Assembly: GCA_023238725.1 (NCBI GenBank)
Contig: CM041546.1
Coordinates: 11,222,028 to 11,286,027 of the forward strand
Length of the DNA: 64,000 nucleotides
Source: Scortum barcoo
Taxonomy: Eukaryota; Chordata; Actinopteri; Centrarchiformes; Terapontidae
Direction of reading: 5' to 3'
Positions 26,601 through 38,900 of the stretch are shown here, in pieces (the first letter of the stretch is position 1; the number at the start of each line of letters is the position of its first letter). Position numbers and translations under genes: made by a program. The notes beneath the pieces are model-generated. The model was not told the DNA's origin, did not search any database, and worked only from the letters and a program-made list of their open reading frames with translations.

Positions 26601-28063
26601 ATGGATATAATAATGATTATAGGATTGGCCCTGGGATGAAAAATGGCCCACTGTGGGTAGCTTGACTGACATTGTTTTCCTCTGCTCTCTCAGCTGGAGA
26701 TCATGTAAACAGAAGAAGGCTCTCTCTAAGGCCCGTGCAGCTGAGTTGGGAACATCTCCAGAGGGCGAAAAGCTTCAAAGTGACAGCGGCGGTTTTTCTG
26801 GATTCTCACAGCCTACAGGACAACCAGCCCAGCAAAGGTGTGGTGGACACAGGCTCTTTGAAGCGAAATTGAATTAAAGCTTGAGAGGCAGCAGATGCAT
26901 TTTAACAGGGTTACTGAACCATCTAGACCTTTAGTGAAGGAATGAGCTGAAATGCACATCCACTCGTGCATTATTAGCTGGCTCGATCACAGAAAGAGCA
27001 CAGAAAAGAAAATCAAAGGCAATCCCGAGGGCTCCAGCAATCATTTAAATTAATGTTAATCACATTACCTCACTTCTTGTAATAGTTAAGAGCTAGTTGT
27101 AATTACACGAAGCACTGTATGAGAAAAAGGAAAATAAATTTCATGTTCCAGACGAAATACTACTGTCCACTTCCTCTTTAAGGTACTCTGTGGAGTAGCT
27201 GAAGTATAGCAGCACTATTGAGCAATGTTTTCCTGAGTGGGAACACAGTGTGTTTCTTACATACAAACTTAGAAAGACGCATATGTATGTACTCTCCTGA
27301 CGCCAGTTTCAGGCTATTCCAGTGGCAATAAGGCGCCAAAATGCCAGCAAAAGGCAGCACTTAGATAGACTGCTAGCCAGCAAACGTGGATGTAAACAAT
27401 GTGGGTTTCACAATGCTTAAAAAGACTGGCTCATTATTTGCGAGGGAGTGAATGCATTCGACAGATTTGTTAGGCCCCAAGGATACACGCAGTAGGTTTT
27501 GAAAAGAAACACTGAATGTAAACATAAGTTTCTTTGTTTACGAGAAAACTCCACAGGGCATTTTTTTAAGTTGCCAGCAGTCTCTGTAAGACCAACAATG
27601 AGGAAGCATTATCGTTTCTAGACTGAGCTTCGTATTTTGAAAAAGTATATAAATATAATAAAAATAATAAAATAATAATATAATGTAAAGTATATATATA
27701 TTTTAAAAAATGATATTAATGATAAATTCCTTTTTTTGTGTTTCCACAGGTACTAAGAGGGACAGCAAGCAGGACAGTCGTCTGTACATCAACCTACCCC
27801 CCCACAGACAGGAAGAGGTGGAGCGCCTCCTGCAGGAGGGAGGCGGCCGGGGTTGGAGGCAGCTGGGCGCAGCGCTGGGCTACGAACCTGAACAGCTGGA
27901 CCTGTTTGGGCGTGGAGAGGCCCCCGCTCACACGCTCCTCTCTAACTGGGCCCAGAAGGAAGGCTCCACTCTGGGACTGCTGTGTTCTGCACTGGCCCGC
28001 ATCGAGAGGCCCGACGTGGTAACAGCTCTTAACTGCCCCACGCAGGGTGTTTCTGTGGTCTGA
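20825..28063 (+). CDS. nradd: p75-like neurotrophin receptor homologue NRH1/NRADD (frame broken in exon 5)
   Basis: Exons 20825-20863, 24615-24747, 24938-25291, 26352-26577, 26694-26837 and 27750-28063. Exon 1 encodes the signal peptide (MGPFVICALLLLK). Exons 2-3 carry four TNF-receptor-type cysteine-rich repeats. Exon 4 has a Pro/Ser stalk and a membrane span (ILAYVSVLAAVVLGLLIYVA). Exon 5 has the juxtamembrane CWRSCKQKK and PEGEKLQSDSG, as in p75NTR. Exon 6 has the death domain and ends in SVV, resembling a class I PDZ ligand. Allowing for one extra base near 26791-26797, the product is about 402 aa, against about 427 for human p75NTR. Position between nbeal2 and setd2 supports nradd over ngfr. 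As written, frame is lost between the membrane span and the death domain. Confidence 0.88.
21944..21987 (+). repeat. Compound (TG)n(AG)n microsatellite
   Basis: Direct TG run that changes to GA/AG units, within nradd intron 1. Confidence 0.85.
23559..23605 (+). repeat. (TG)n microsatellite
   Basis: About 23 uninterrupted TG dinucleotides in nradd intron 1. It creates spurious Val-Cys and Thr-His open frames on the two strands. Confidence 0.95.
24615..25291 (+). CDS. nradd: nradd exons 2-3: four cysteine-rich repeats
   Basis: The mature ectodomain shows the TNFR cysteine ladder four times. Landmarks are GQCCSLCPAGFG, CLPCSKC with CSATQDTRC, CAPCSKC with CGPQGNTEC, and CQTCTQC with CMPNSDTLC. 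This is the complete ligand-binding architecture of p75-type receptors. Mammalian NRADD/NRH2 has a truncated ectodomain, whereas amphibian NRH1 keeps it, so this copy is of the NRH1 type. Confidence 0.9.
25292..26351 (+). other. nradd intron 3, nothing recognised
   Basis: About 1.06 kb between the cysteine-rich exon and the stalk/membrane exon. No repeat or exon-like block seen. Confidence 0.5.
26838..27749 (+). other. nradd intron 5, nothing recognised
   Basis: About 0.9 kb between the juxtamembrane exon and the death-domain exon. It turns very AT-rich near 27,640-27,720. No coding block seen. Confidence 0.5.
27750..28063 (+). CDS. nradd: nradd exon 6: death domain and C-terminus
   Basis: The exon starts with two bases that complete a Gly codon, so the preceding exon must end with one leftover base. 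The product contains INLPPHRQEEVERLL, WRQLGAALGYEPEQLD and LLSNWAQKEGSTL, which align with the p75NTR death domain helices. The ending GVSVV has Ser at -2 and Val at 0. p75NTR ends SPV, so a PDZ-ligand role is inferred. Confidence 0.9.
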
Positions 28064-29640
28064 CGGCTCCTCAAACACGCGCGTAACACTAACAGACTCA
28101 AGTGAAGAACTTTCTTGACAAGGGAGGCACTCTGATATCAACACCTCTGTCGCCGTTGGACGCCGCCGCTGATGGTTCTGATTGCTTTGTCGGTCACTTA
28201 TAGTCCAGTTTTAAGTAAGAGAATGAAAATCATCCTTGTAACGCTTTCCTCTACCCCAGTTTATGTCAGCATTTGATTTTACACGGATCCAACTGCGTGA
28301 CACAATCTCCTGCAATGTGTCTATCATTGCCACAGAGCAAAACACCAGTTACCAGGACACATCACAACCTCTTGCTGCCACTACTGAAGGGAACAAGATA
28401 TTGCAATTCTGGTTAAGCCTCAGTGCCTTGCTTAATGGACAGTGCAGAAAACTGGTCAAATTGGATTACAATTACCTCCCCATATACTACAAGAAAGTAC
28501 ATTTACAATGTTGTTTACATGCACACAAATCCTGGTTGATGTGATCATTCGGTTAGTGGCAGGAACAGAATAGTGTGTTTACGCGTGTTGCACAGGGGTG
28601 ATTATTCTAAAAACCACTGTTTACATGTTATATTATATTGACAGTAATCCGATTTATCCCCTAACCCCTCTAAAAAAAAAAAAGAAAAAAAAAGCAGCCT
28701 TCCACGTACTGCTATAAACAGATATGTTTTATGAATCACGACTTCAGCAACCACTTCGGTATAAAAGGAGACAGTTTCTTCCAACAAAACAGCTTTCCAG
28801 AATGATGTTACTTTCCCCATTTGGGATCATTTCCATGTGCACACATTAAAAGAGAATAAAATGCAAATTAGGAGTCTATATGGCCAAGTCCTCCAGTAGA
28901 AATTGAGGGGTTAAATCTTGCCATGGATGCTTGCGGTTACTATTTTCTTTTTAAGAACACTTTATCTAATTTGGGAATACACAGTAGATTGTTGTTAATT
29001 GTCTTGCCTGTTATGTCGTTATGTTTTTTTTTTTCTTTTCCTGCAGCAGTCACAAAGTAGCCTTGGTATTTATTTACACTGAGGATATATTATGCACCAC
29101 CGATGTTTCAAATCTAATCAGAAGATATGAAAATGAAGCATTCTGTGACTTATGAAAACACCTTTGTTAGCTCTTCCTCATAACCATCTATGATTGTAAA
29201 TATCTTAAACATTGCTTTGTTTTGACCAGTCAAAAAGTGAGTGATCCTTTATGAACTGTGAAGACTGAAGAAAAAGAATAGAAGCCGATCTATTCTCTTT
29301 ACGTTCACAATGCGCAGCTCCATTTTTTTTGTCACCTCGTTTTTTTTTCGTATTAGACACATAAAAAAAATCCCTCCCTACTTTTAACATGTGAGAATAA
29401 CACTCGTGTCCAAGTTAGCCATCTCGCTTTTGTATTTATTTCATCGCAGTTTCAAGTCTAACACTAAGTCAAATCTATGAGAACCGTGGACATCTGCTAG
29501 TTACACTATGCGATGGCCTCAGATGGTTTGATATTTTTATAACGCCATCCACGTATGGTTTTGTGTATATATTTCCTAATAGTATGCCTCAATGTGTTTT
29601 TGTAAGAGTTTTTATTCATTTAATAAATAACGTTCATGAG
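28064..29640 (+). other. nradd: nradd 3' UTR
   Basis: About 1.58 kb with no supported coding segment, ending at an AATAAA (29622-29627) followed by T-rich and GT-containing sequence. Includes an A-run near 28672-28690. Confidence 0.6.
29622..29627 (+). terminator. Poly(A) signal AATAAA, nradd
   Basis: Canonical hexamer about 1.56 kb after the nradd stop. Cleavage expected near 29,640-29,650. Confidence 0.6.
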
Positions 29641-29710
29641 TCAGTGCTCATTTGTCCTAACAGGAGGAGGCTAAATCTGCACCGTAAGCATGATGTTTAA
29701 GTCTTTAGTG

Positions 29711-29800
29711 CCGCAGATCAGTGATTCTCACCCGGGGGTGCTTGTACCAGGGTGTACCTCTGAAGTTCCTTGTGAGGTATGTGCTTGTGGGGTGACTCAG
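29711..29800 (+). mobile_element. Possible hAT-type terminal fragment
   Basis: CAGTGATTCTCACCCGGGGG at 29717 resembles hAT element termini (CAGTGNTTCTCA...GGGG). GTACC and GGGGTG words follow, as in fish non-autonomous hAT copies. I could not find a matching right end, so this is tentative. Confidence 0.35.
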
Positions 29801-29879
29801 TTAATTTGTGAAAATAAACCATTTACAATTAAAAGAGAAATTATATCGAGTCACACCAGAACACCAGAACAATATGTTT

Positions 29880-30330
29880 TAAGAGAACCCTGAAAAATAG
29901 AAATAATAGAAAGTAATAAATAGATAACTAAAAGTAATGGATACGTAGTTCAAATAGCTGAAAGTAACCCATTAAAACACTGAACTTAAAAAAATATGGT
30001 GAAGTGGCTACAATGAATGGTAACATGGGTATATTAAAAAGTAATAAAGGAATAGTTGAAATGAATAGTATTAGCCAAACGTAATGGGTAAACAGAATAG
30101 TTAGCGAGAAGTCACGGATAAACTATTGAAATAGTTACATGTGTCCAATTCAAATAGTTAGCTTAAAACTAAATGATGGTGGAGTGGCTAAAATGAACAG
30201 AAGCATGGTTGTATCTAAAAGTAATGAATAAATGGTTGAAATAAAGAGGGTTAGCCCACAGTAATGGAAAAACAATTTAAATAAATACATTTAACCAACT
30301 GAAATAGCTCAAAACTGTGTTTAAAATAAA
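29880..30330 (+). repeat. Degenerate tandem repeat with 180-base period
   Basis: The block at 30001-30110 (GAAGTGGCTA...) aligns without gaps to 30181-30290 (GGAGTGGCTA...), an offset of exactly 180 bases with roughly three quarters identity by eye. Shorter words such as AGTAATGGATA and GTTGAAATA recur inside each unit. This suggests a higher-order minisatellite, possibly internal to the adjacent hAT-like fragment. Confidence 0.65.
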
Positions 30331-31489
30331 TAACTGTAATAATAATAGGAAATGGGAGCAAAGAATAATTAATTTATAATAAATATCTGTATAATATAAT
30401 TAAATATAGAAAATACATGGTTTAAATAAATGCCAGGGTACCTGATACTGCTGAGTGCTGAGATTGCAAATTAAAAAAAATATTCAACAAGTCTCCTTAG
30501 TTTGATATATTTAGTTTTATTTTTAGGCATCTTTGTGTCTTAAATACCTCCCATGACCCTAAACAATTAACAGCTGGGAAAAGATCTGGTATTATCTTTT
30601 AAATCTAATTCCGATGCTTTGCTATATGCCTTTGTATGTATTTTGTCATGTTTTTCCACCAACTGGCAAGTACCATTTTACTATTGAAGTAGACCACAAC
30701 CACAGCCCTATAGACTTGTCTGTCACTCACAGTAAAATATCAAACCCACTTGATGGATTACACAGTGAGGAAGTTTGGACATATTTGGAATATACTACCC
30801 CTTATCAAGGGATTTAGTGTATAAGAACATTTCCTATCCAAAACCCTGAGGGAAATCAGTTAAGAGGTATTTAATAATTTGAGGGTGAAATGAAAACAGC
30901 AGTTTCATCCAAAATATTCTGGAGGAAAGTTTTCTCTTTCTCTCCGAGGCACAGTCGGATCCCTGCTCCCCCTCTGCTCTGAACTCAAATCTGTTAATGA
31001 TCTCTTTGCATTCGGTTCTAAGTGGGAGCAGGCATCTTGCATGGCCTAGGGCAGTGTTACATGCCGTCACACACTCCAGACGGGACTGCTTAACTGCGGT
31101 CTGGAGCACACAGGCATGGAGCTGCGGAATGTGCAGACAGTGGGAGGGGGGTTGGGACAGAGGAGAGAGGGGAAGCACAGCAGCTCGTCACAGGTCTCCA
31201 TATTTAGAGCCCACCGAATGTCTCTAATGAACGCAGTCGATCACTTTGATTCTCTTTACTGGGGCCAAACATCTGGCTCAGCACTGTGCTGTATGTGCTG
31301 CAGTGGCATTCATGCCATGTGCACCCCTTATTAGAGGAGGGAGCCAATCTAAAATTGGGACTGGGTGTGCACACAGCAGTTAATCATGCAACAGAGGTCG
31401 CTCACAATTGCTTAGATCCGTTAAGAATCTATTTAACTGACACCCATGTGAACCCAATTCAACTGCACAGCATGAAAAGGAAAAGATTT
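30331..31489. other. Intergenic between nradd and setd2 3' ends
   Basis: Spacer between convergent genes, AT-rich to about 30,600 and ordinary afterwards. Short open frames on both strands have no recognisable domains. Confidence 0.5.
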
Positions 31490-33142
31490 AATTTTACAAA
31501 AAAGTTTATTATCTTTTAAAATGTTTGTACACTCGGTATGACAATGTACTTACACAATACTTACAGTAGAGTAGGGTGAAACTTACTTTGTACATAGAAA
31601 AATAATAATAAACAAAGAAAAAAAAAACATGAAAATCTCCCCCACCACTGAAATAAAATAGACGGCTGTGTGTCAGCAGGGTCTTAAATTTGACAAACTG
31701 ATGTGGGAACTGCATCAGGAGGGCTGAGCTGGTGAGGACGGGTGGGCTCACGGTGCTCCCTGATCCTACTCTCCTGCGTGCAGCTTTGGTAATTTTACAC
31801 ATTATTTACACTTTCAATCATGAAATGATAGTCATTTTACAAAGTGTCTGCTTATTTAAACATTCCCAAAACTATTATTCAATATATTCACATATAAAGC
31901 AATGTACATTTGTTTAATGCAATTTAATAGACTGCAACAAACTGGTGACCTAATGCTAATTTTACTATTTTGACGACTGTAAAAATCTTGGAAATGAATG
32001 TGTAGAGCCAGCCTAAGTGTCTCTAATGTCTCACTTGGACATATAGATGATAAAAAAACCCAGAAGAACCAGAACACACAAGATGTTTAGAAACTGTTAA
32101 AACTGCTACAACCTTCATTTTCAGCATTAGTCCTGTAAGAAGAGGCAACAGGACAGAACAAGTTGGGGGAGAGTTTGGACAGGAAACGGGGGGAAAAATT
32201 GATACACAGCTAAACAGCACATCACACAGCATTCAAACCCTGCTCCCGTTATTATACATAAATTGATAAAAGACGTGGAAATAATGACTAACCTTATTGC
32301 CAACCTGCTGGTTATTGGCTGATCCCTAAGTGTATTGTGAGTAAAAACCTCATCCCAGTGTGGGCGTATTACTTGAAGCAGGAGACATGGAAAACATAGG
32401 AATTTCCATAAGGATACCACTCTGACCTCAGCCTATATCATGCATTCATAAAACAACAGAGGCTCCAAAGTCTTGTGGTTAAGAAGGCAGGGTTTGAGGA
32501 GTGGAAGCTTGGACCTCCACAGCCCAGTTAAAAGCAGCACCAGATACAGAGTCAGTGGCAGGGGGTTGAAGCGTGCACAAGAAAAAGGAAGTGGGGAGGA
32601 AAAAAAAACAGAAAAAAAAAAAAAAGAAGGACTGGACTGTTCTGTCATTGATCCATTTTTAACGTGGAAAACAAAGAAACTTCGATAAATATGATACCAA
32701 AAGCTGATTCCGTTGAGTAATCGTCATTCAGGGCTAGAAGAGTTTAAAAAGTGGAACTGAGGTGATCATCTCGGGAACATTTAAGAGCCACAAATGGAAA
32801 ACAAAAATGCTTAAAATCAAACAGTCAGTGAAAACATTAGTCTCTGTAGCACCCCTCAGTGTCATCCTTCGAAAACACTGCACCCACTGCGCCTGGAGTT
32901 TCGGGTCGTTTGGCCGACGCTCGAGTCTCCCGACAGTCTCTAGAATGGCTCTCCTCCGCGATCCACGTGGGGCCCGGAGAGCTTCTTGGGCAGCAGTGCA
33001 ATTCTTAGTCATAAATACGTGTTAAGAAACTACTTCACGGTTCACGCCGGCCAGTATGTACATGAAGGAGTGAATGGAAAGGCAAATCTGTGCTTCTCCC
33101 GTGTTAACACGGAGCCAGGTGCAGCGTCCGTGGCCTCCGAGG
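31490..33142 (-). other. setd2: setd2 3' UTR
   Basis: About 1.65 kb downstream of the stop on the minus strand. It ends near an AATAAA complement (TTTATT at 31505-31510). Contains homopolymer A runs near 32,608-32,630 on the plus strand and no coding block. Confidence 0.6.
31505..31510 (-). terminator. Poly(A) signal AATAAA (minus strand), setd2
   Basis: Last clear hexamer downstream of the setd2 stop. Other AT-rich hexamers around 31,600 are possible. Confidence 0.5.
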
Positions 33143-35933
33143 CTAGTACACTTCTGTGTCCTCCTTGGGCCTGTACACAGAGCCGAATCTCTGCATGTAC
33201 TTCTTGATGTACTCCTTGGTCTTGTGCTTCACATTCTCGTTACACTCGAGGTCCTCGGGATTGTTGCAAGCTTTCAGCTCCTTATTCATGACTCCATGAG
33301 TTAGCTAGAGTAATGGGCACAGAGGAGGGAAAAAGTTACAACATTTTTCTTGTCACCAGATTACAGTAAATTATATAATTACAATGTATATCTAAGTTGC
33401 AGTAGAGTGGTTAGATGGCTAACTCTCTTTTAGTGACTTTGCCTTTTATAATTTCAGACAACAAAATGCAATCTCTAAATGGGTGAAGCCCAACTCATCT
33501 TTCTGTTTATTGTGCCCATGTCCTCAGAGTCCTGGTATGTCAGAGTGGCACTCAGTGCAAACCACTCCCTACATACACAACCCGAGGACCCACTGGGAAC
33601 CATGGAAAAACAGAACGCTGCCCTTTGAAGAAACGCTGGTTGAAAAAAGCTTTCAGAAAGGAATGAGTAAAACAAAAAAGAGGGAGATAATACTTTACAT
33701 GTACAATGTGTTTTTAGTCTCTTCCAGAGACACAATGCAAAAACATTTGGCTGGAGAGAAAAATCGTGGGAGCTCAGCTATTTTGTTCTGGTTTGAGGGA
33801 AGACTTTGGAAAACTTTTTTCTTTTAAGTTAAAAGCTGACCAATACTTCAATTGTGCTCCGACCACGCAGGGGCCAGGGAAAGGTTCAAAGCTTCTCAGC
33901 ATTTATGGAAGTTCTGACTGCATGTCTGAACATCTTGCTGTTTAATCTTACCTTTCTAGCCAGGTGTTTGAAGTCCTCTGTGTTGCTGATGCGTCCAAGT
34001 TTGCAGTCTGGCTTCCGATAAGGATTTAGACATTGAACTATGAACTGGGACATCTGAATAACACACACACAAAGAATTGTTAACAAGAAAAGAATATGTA
34101 AAAACAAATTAAAACTGGGGGAGGCATGGAGGCTTGAAGGCATTCACTTCCACTTAGGTAAAGTAATCAAGGGTAAGGAAATGTAAACATCTGGAGTTAA
34201 ATAACATTGCTGCAAACAGTGTTTACAGAGACTCTGGCTTACCTCTTTGCGAAATGTCTCTTTACTCTTTTTTGCCAGTTCACTGGAAGTGTCAGCTTCA
34301 GCTGTCTTTGTGGAGAACTGAAACAACATAACAGAAAAGATAGATGATGCAATTAAAATACAAGTTCATAAACAAATGTAATTAGTTTCACACTAAACCC
34401 TTTTTCATAGGTATGTCAGACTTTTTCTTCGCTGTGGTGGAGGACAATGTGAACATGTCATACTGATTTAAGGCCAGGAGAGGAATTCTACCTATAAAAT
34501 CACAAGTGAGGCCCCACCTGTGCATCAGCTCAATCAAACATGGCAACTGGCTGCAAAAAACAGTAGCCATCAAGGTCACTGGAGCACCAAACAGCACCTG
34601 CTCACCAGCTACTTGACACAAAGTAGGGATATCCTGTCAGGATGCTCCCTCTCTGCCCCAGCCTTCAACAACAAAGGCAAGCAGGCAACAGCTGACTGCC
34701 TATACCCACAACAAAGTGGTGAGGATCAAAAGCACGCACAACAGATTCACACACACACACACAGTGCCAGGGCCAGGAATCCAAAAACAGTGCAACTGAA
34801 TACTTTGCAAGTGCAGAGCATATGCCACAGTTTCAAGTGCTGGATGTGGACGCCACCACTGTCTAAACACATGCCGGGAAATGGTCCATGACCTTGTAGC
34901 TGTTCTTGGCGGGAAATTTTGCATCAAAAACATGGATCTCTCCATCTCAGTTTTTGATGCCCCCCCACCCACCAATTCTGTTACATCTTTTTAAAAGAGA
35001 CAGAAGGGACAGTTGCGTAGTTTGACTATAATACAAGAAACCGCAAATAAATGAATGCTGGGTCAACCAGATGGTTTGTATTATCCTCAAAGTCAGGATA
35101 AAAATGAAGAGGGAAAACAAACGAGGCAGAGGAAGAAGAGATGAGCTGAGCCACCCCTCCCTTTACAGCCTCGGGGCTAAGGGACAGACAGCTGAGCGGT
35201 GGGCGGGGGAGGTGGATTCTCTCTTTGGATCTTTGTCTCCATGTAGACTCTGATGAAGCCATTTTACGAGGAGGATTCATCGGCGCGGTCATAACACTCG
35301 ATGAATATGGTGTTGTGCTGAGGGTTTTTCTTTTTTTCCCTCTTGAGACACAGCTGAAAGTAATCACTGGTGTAGCATCTTCAATTACCTCAAGGAACAA
35401 ACACTGTAATCATACGTTTGCACTCAAGCTCAAACTTTGAGGATACTTCCTCGTTGTCAAATCAAGAAACAGAGTTGCCTTTTCACCATGAAACTACTAT
35501 CCAGAAAAAAAAAACCCCAGAAGTTTAGTTTTCAACTGCTACACATATTTTACATTTCATGACACGCTTTGAAAACAATCACTACTAAAATCTCACCTTG
35601 GAAGGATTCTCGTCATACGTGGGTGTTCCCAGGTCCATTTCAGATTCATGGTCCACACTGGTGTTGTCACCACTTCCCTCCCAGGTCGGAGGGTCCCACT
35701 GTGTTTGTCTAATGCGCGGAGGGAAGTATTGTCAAACAGAAATACACGCAGGGGCTTTTTGTGGAGGGACAAACACATGAATGCAGCAAAACCAACCTTG
35801 TGACAATATGGTAGTAGTAGATTTTGCCTTCAGGGTCCCGAGCCACTTTCCAGTTGGGAGGTAGGACGATAGTTTTGGGTTTGGGGGGAGAGGGAGGAGG
35901 CAGGTCTATCACATTGTTGGGTACAATCATTTC
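33143..35933 (-). CDS. setd2: setd2 exons 17-21: WW and SRI domains
   Basis: The WW domain spans exons 17-18 ([19 protein letters not shown], then [11 protein letters not shown]), with a Pro-rich PPPSPPKPK ahead of it. The SRI domain spans exons 19-21 ([65 protein letters not shown]). SRI binds the Ser2/Ser5-phosphorylated polymerase tail. The protein ends RPKEDTEVY then TAG at 33145-33143. Confidence 0.95.
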
Positions 35934-38900
35934 CTGGAGAGGAGAAGAAATAGAAAATAAGTATTAGCTGCAAATCCATGCAGTTTTGTTTTTAAGTATG
36001 TTTTAGATTTTGCTAGAAGAAAGAACCTGATTCACTCGAGCTACATTTTTAGATTACAACATTTAGATTGTTATTTTCAAATGGGGTCCATTGAGTCATT
36101 TCCTTTATTTGTTCTAACTTTAGTCACGTCAAGGCACTTTAGTCAAGATACTTTGTCATTGTATGAGACAGGTCTGGGACCCACATGCTGAAGTACTAAA
36201 AGATTTGCATAATTTAGATATATACTACCCCCTTGTGGCCACACTAAGAAAGAGGGTTGCCCAAAATTCACATACAGTGAAAATACTGAAGTTCTAAAAG
36301 GTGGAGACTGCCTGATTAATTGTTGCATCCTTCAAAACTGTAAATCAGTCCAATCCTTCTTCATTTCCTTTCAGACTAAACTGCCTTTCTTTCCTTTAAT
36401 AATACCAATTTACTAATCTGTCAATGTGTTGTGTTGCTCCATCAATTACATTTTTAATTAAAATTATATTAAAAAAAAACAATAAATAAATAATAATAAA
36501 TTTTATTATTTTATGTGACCTTTAAATGACAGGATAGTCTGTGTCTGTCTGTTACCTGCTGGACAGTTTGGGATGTGACGATGGTGGTGACTGTGCCACC
36601 CTGCTGCACCACCACTCCCTGCTGATGACCAGGATACACAGGCTGGCCATGCAGGTAGCTGGCTGTGGGTTCAGTGTACGCCTTCAGAAACACAAAGTAC
36701 CACCAGATCAAACGAGACATTCAGAAAACAGTTACTGTGTGTTTAGTATGTGCTGCTTTGTGTTGCAGTATAGTTTGCACTGTACAGCTCCTTTCAAGTT
36801 TAAGCAGATTTTTCTGGGGATTTTTAAAAATGCAAATGAGCTATACAAATGACTACCATAGACAACACTGTCTATACTACTGAGAAATAAAACACATCTA
36901 AGTACAGAAAAATCACCAGAGGATATTAGGCAGAGAGCACCCTACCTGTATGACTGGAGTGTTGGTCTGAGGGTAGGCGGTGGGGATGCTGTAGATGGTT
37001 TGACACGGCTGGCCCTGGTAATAGATGGCCGTCTGTGTCTGAGCCGGTGCTGGCGCTGTGGCATACTGCTGCGCAGGCTGTGTCTGCACCGTCACGGCCT
37101 GCTGAGTAGTTGGGTCCCAGAGAGTGGTGTAGCTCTGCTGGCCCTGTACCTGGGGGGCTGTCTGGGCCGGCACAGAGAGGACGGCTACGCCTGCGTCCTG
37201 GGTTGCTACAGTTGGCTGGGCATACTGCTGAGGGTTGCCAGTGGCGAGGTTGGTGGTGGTGATGTGCTGAGAGAGATTAGAGACTGGAGTGGCTTGGGAG
37301 GTGGAGGATGGAGAGGTCAGCCCCATGTCTGAGATAAGACGCTGTGGAGGCGTCTGTTCATAGTTCAGGGAAGGCTCAACAGCAGGAGTAGGTAGCAGTA
37401 CTTTGCCCGCATTGGGGTTGGAAGGATCCACAAATGTCTGTATGGGATATCCAGGAGGATAGGTGATGAAGCCAGGGCTGGGAGCATAGGCCAGAGCAGG
37501 GTCATAAGCCATAGTTTGAAGTTGCTGCTGCTGCTGCTGTTGCTGCTGTTGAAGCTGTTGTTGTTTCTGGGCCTCCCGCTGAGCAACCTCCTGTTCGAAC
37601 AGCTTTCTGCGCTCCTCTGTGGACAGCTTGTTGCGCTCCTTGCCACCGACTCCCCTCGGTGTTTTGTTGCTGTTAGATGGGTCAAACCTTAAAAACAAGA
37701 CCACAGTTGAATGCCAAAATTTTACTATAATATACAGTTGTAATAACATTACACTACCTCACCTTTCACCCTCAGTGCGTCGGCTGCTCCTCTCGTAGGA
37801 CGAGGAAGGTGGGGAGGTGGAGCGTCTCCTCCGTCTCTCAGTGCTGCGCGGAGTTTTCTCAGAGGCTCGATCTCGATCACGATCGCGGTCCCGGTCCCTG
37901 TCGCGATCGCGATCCCTGTCTCTGTCTCGGTCTCGGTCTCTGTCCCAGTCTCGATCCCTGTCTCTATCATAATCCCGGTCCCTGTCGCGTTCCCTTTCCT
38001 TCTCTCGCTCCCTCTCGCGTTCTCGGCTACCAGAAGTGGCGCGTGGCGTCAATGCCATGTCTCGATCTCGGCTACGGTCTGTAAGAAAATCAAATTAGTC
38101 AAATTCATACAGGAAAATCTGAAGCCAAAAATCAGCACTGGACTAAACTTACCATTTGCCTCCTTTTCCACCTGACTCTTCTTTGGTATTCTGTACACCT
38201 CCTGAAACAACAAGCACAACCAATAGTTCAGTTAATACTTTACATTTTATTGCATGCAGGACAATGTCTCCCTTTAAAAGCGACCCCATTTGAACTCACC
38301 TTCAGATCCTTCCAACTTTCCAAAAGCCTTGCAGCCATGCCACTAATGTCCAAAGTGCTGAGCTGGGGCTCCTGACTCCTCTCACTCTCCACATCTGAGA
38401 TACCTTCCTCTTCATCCTGAGAAGGGGTTCCTATTACTGATGGGTCCACGGGGGTTGCTATGACCTCAGAGGGCACACTGGCATCTAGGGTCTCAGAGCT
38501 TGGGGCAGCATCAGTAGTAGATTCACTAGGTTGCGCCTCACTGACAGGGGCAAGTTTCTCTGCCTCTTGTGTCTCTGCCTGGACTTCTATATTCTCTAAA
38601 GGCTGCTCAGGTAGAAGATCAGTGACATCTGTTTGGATGGACTGGCTCTCTGGCTCAACTTGAACGCTGGGCTCATCTCCTTCCAGTTCTGCCTTTTCTG
38701 TCACTGCCTGGCTGGTCTGCTCCTCCCTACTCTCCTGTTCTTCAGTAGGCCCTTTAGGCCCCTCAGGTTCACCCGTCTGACCCTCAGCAATGTCCTCTTT
38801 GATCTCAGTTTCCTTCTCCAAATCCAACTCCATTTTCTCTTCTACCTCCTCAGTTTGAGGCTCATGTTGGCTGCTTGAACTTGTTCCCATCTCTTCCTGT

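Noticed and set aside
26672..26872. Separate small gene in the alternative frame of nradd exon 5
   Set aside because: Its C-terminal half is the displaced p75-like frame of nradd itself. The N-terminal half is noise.
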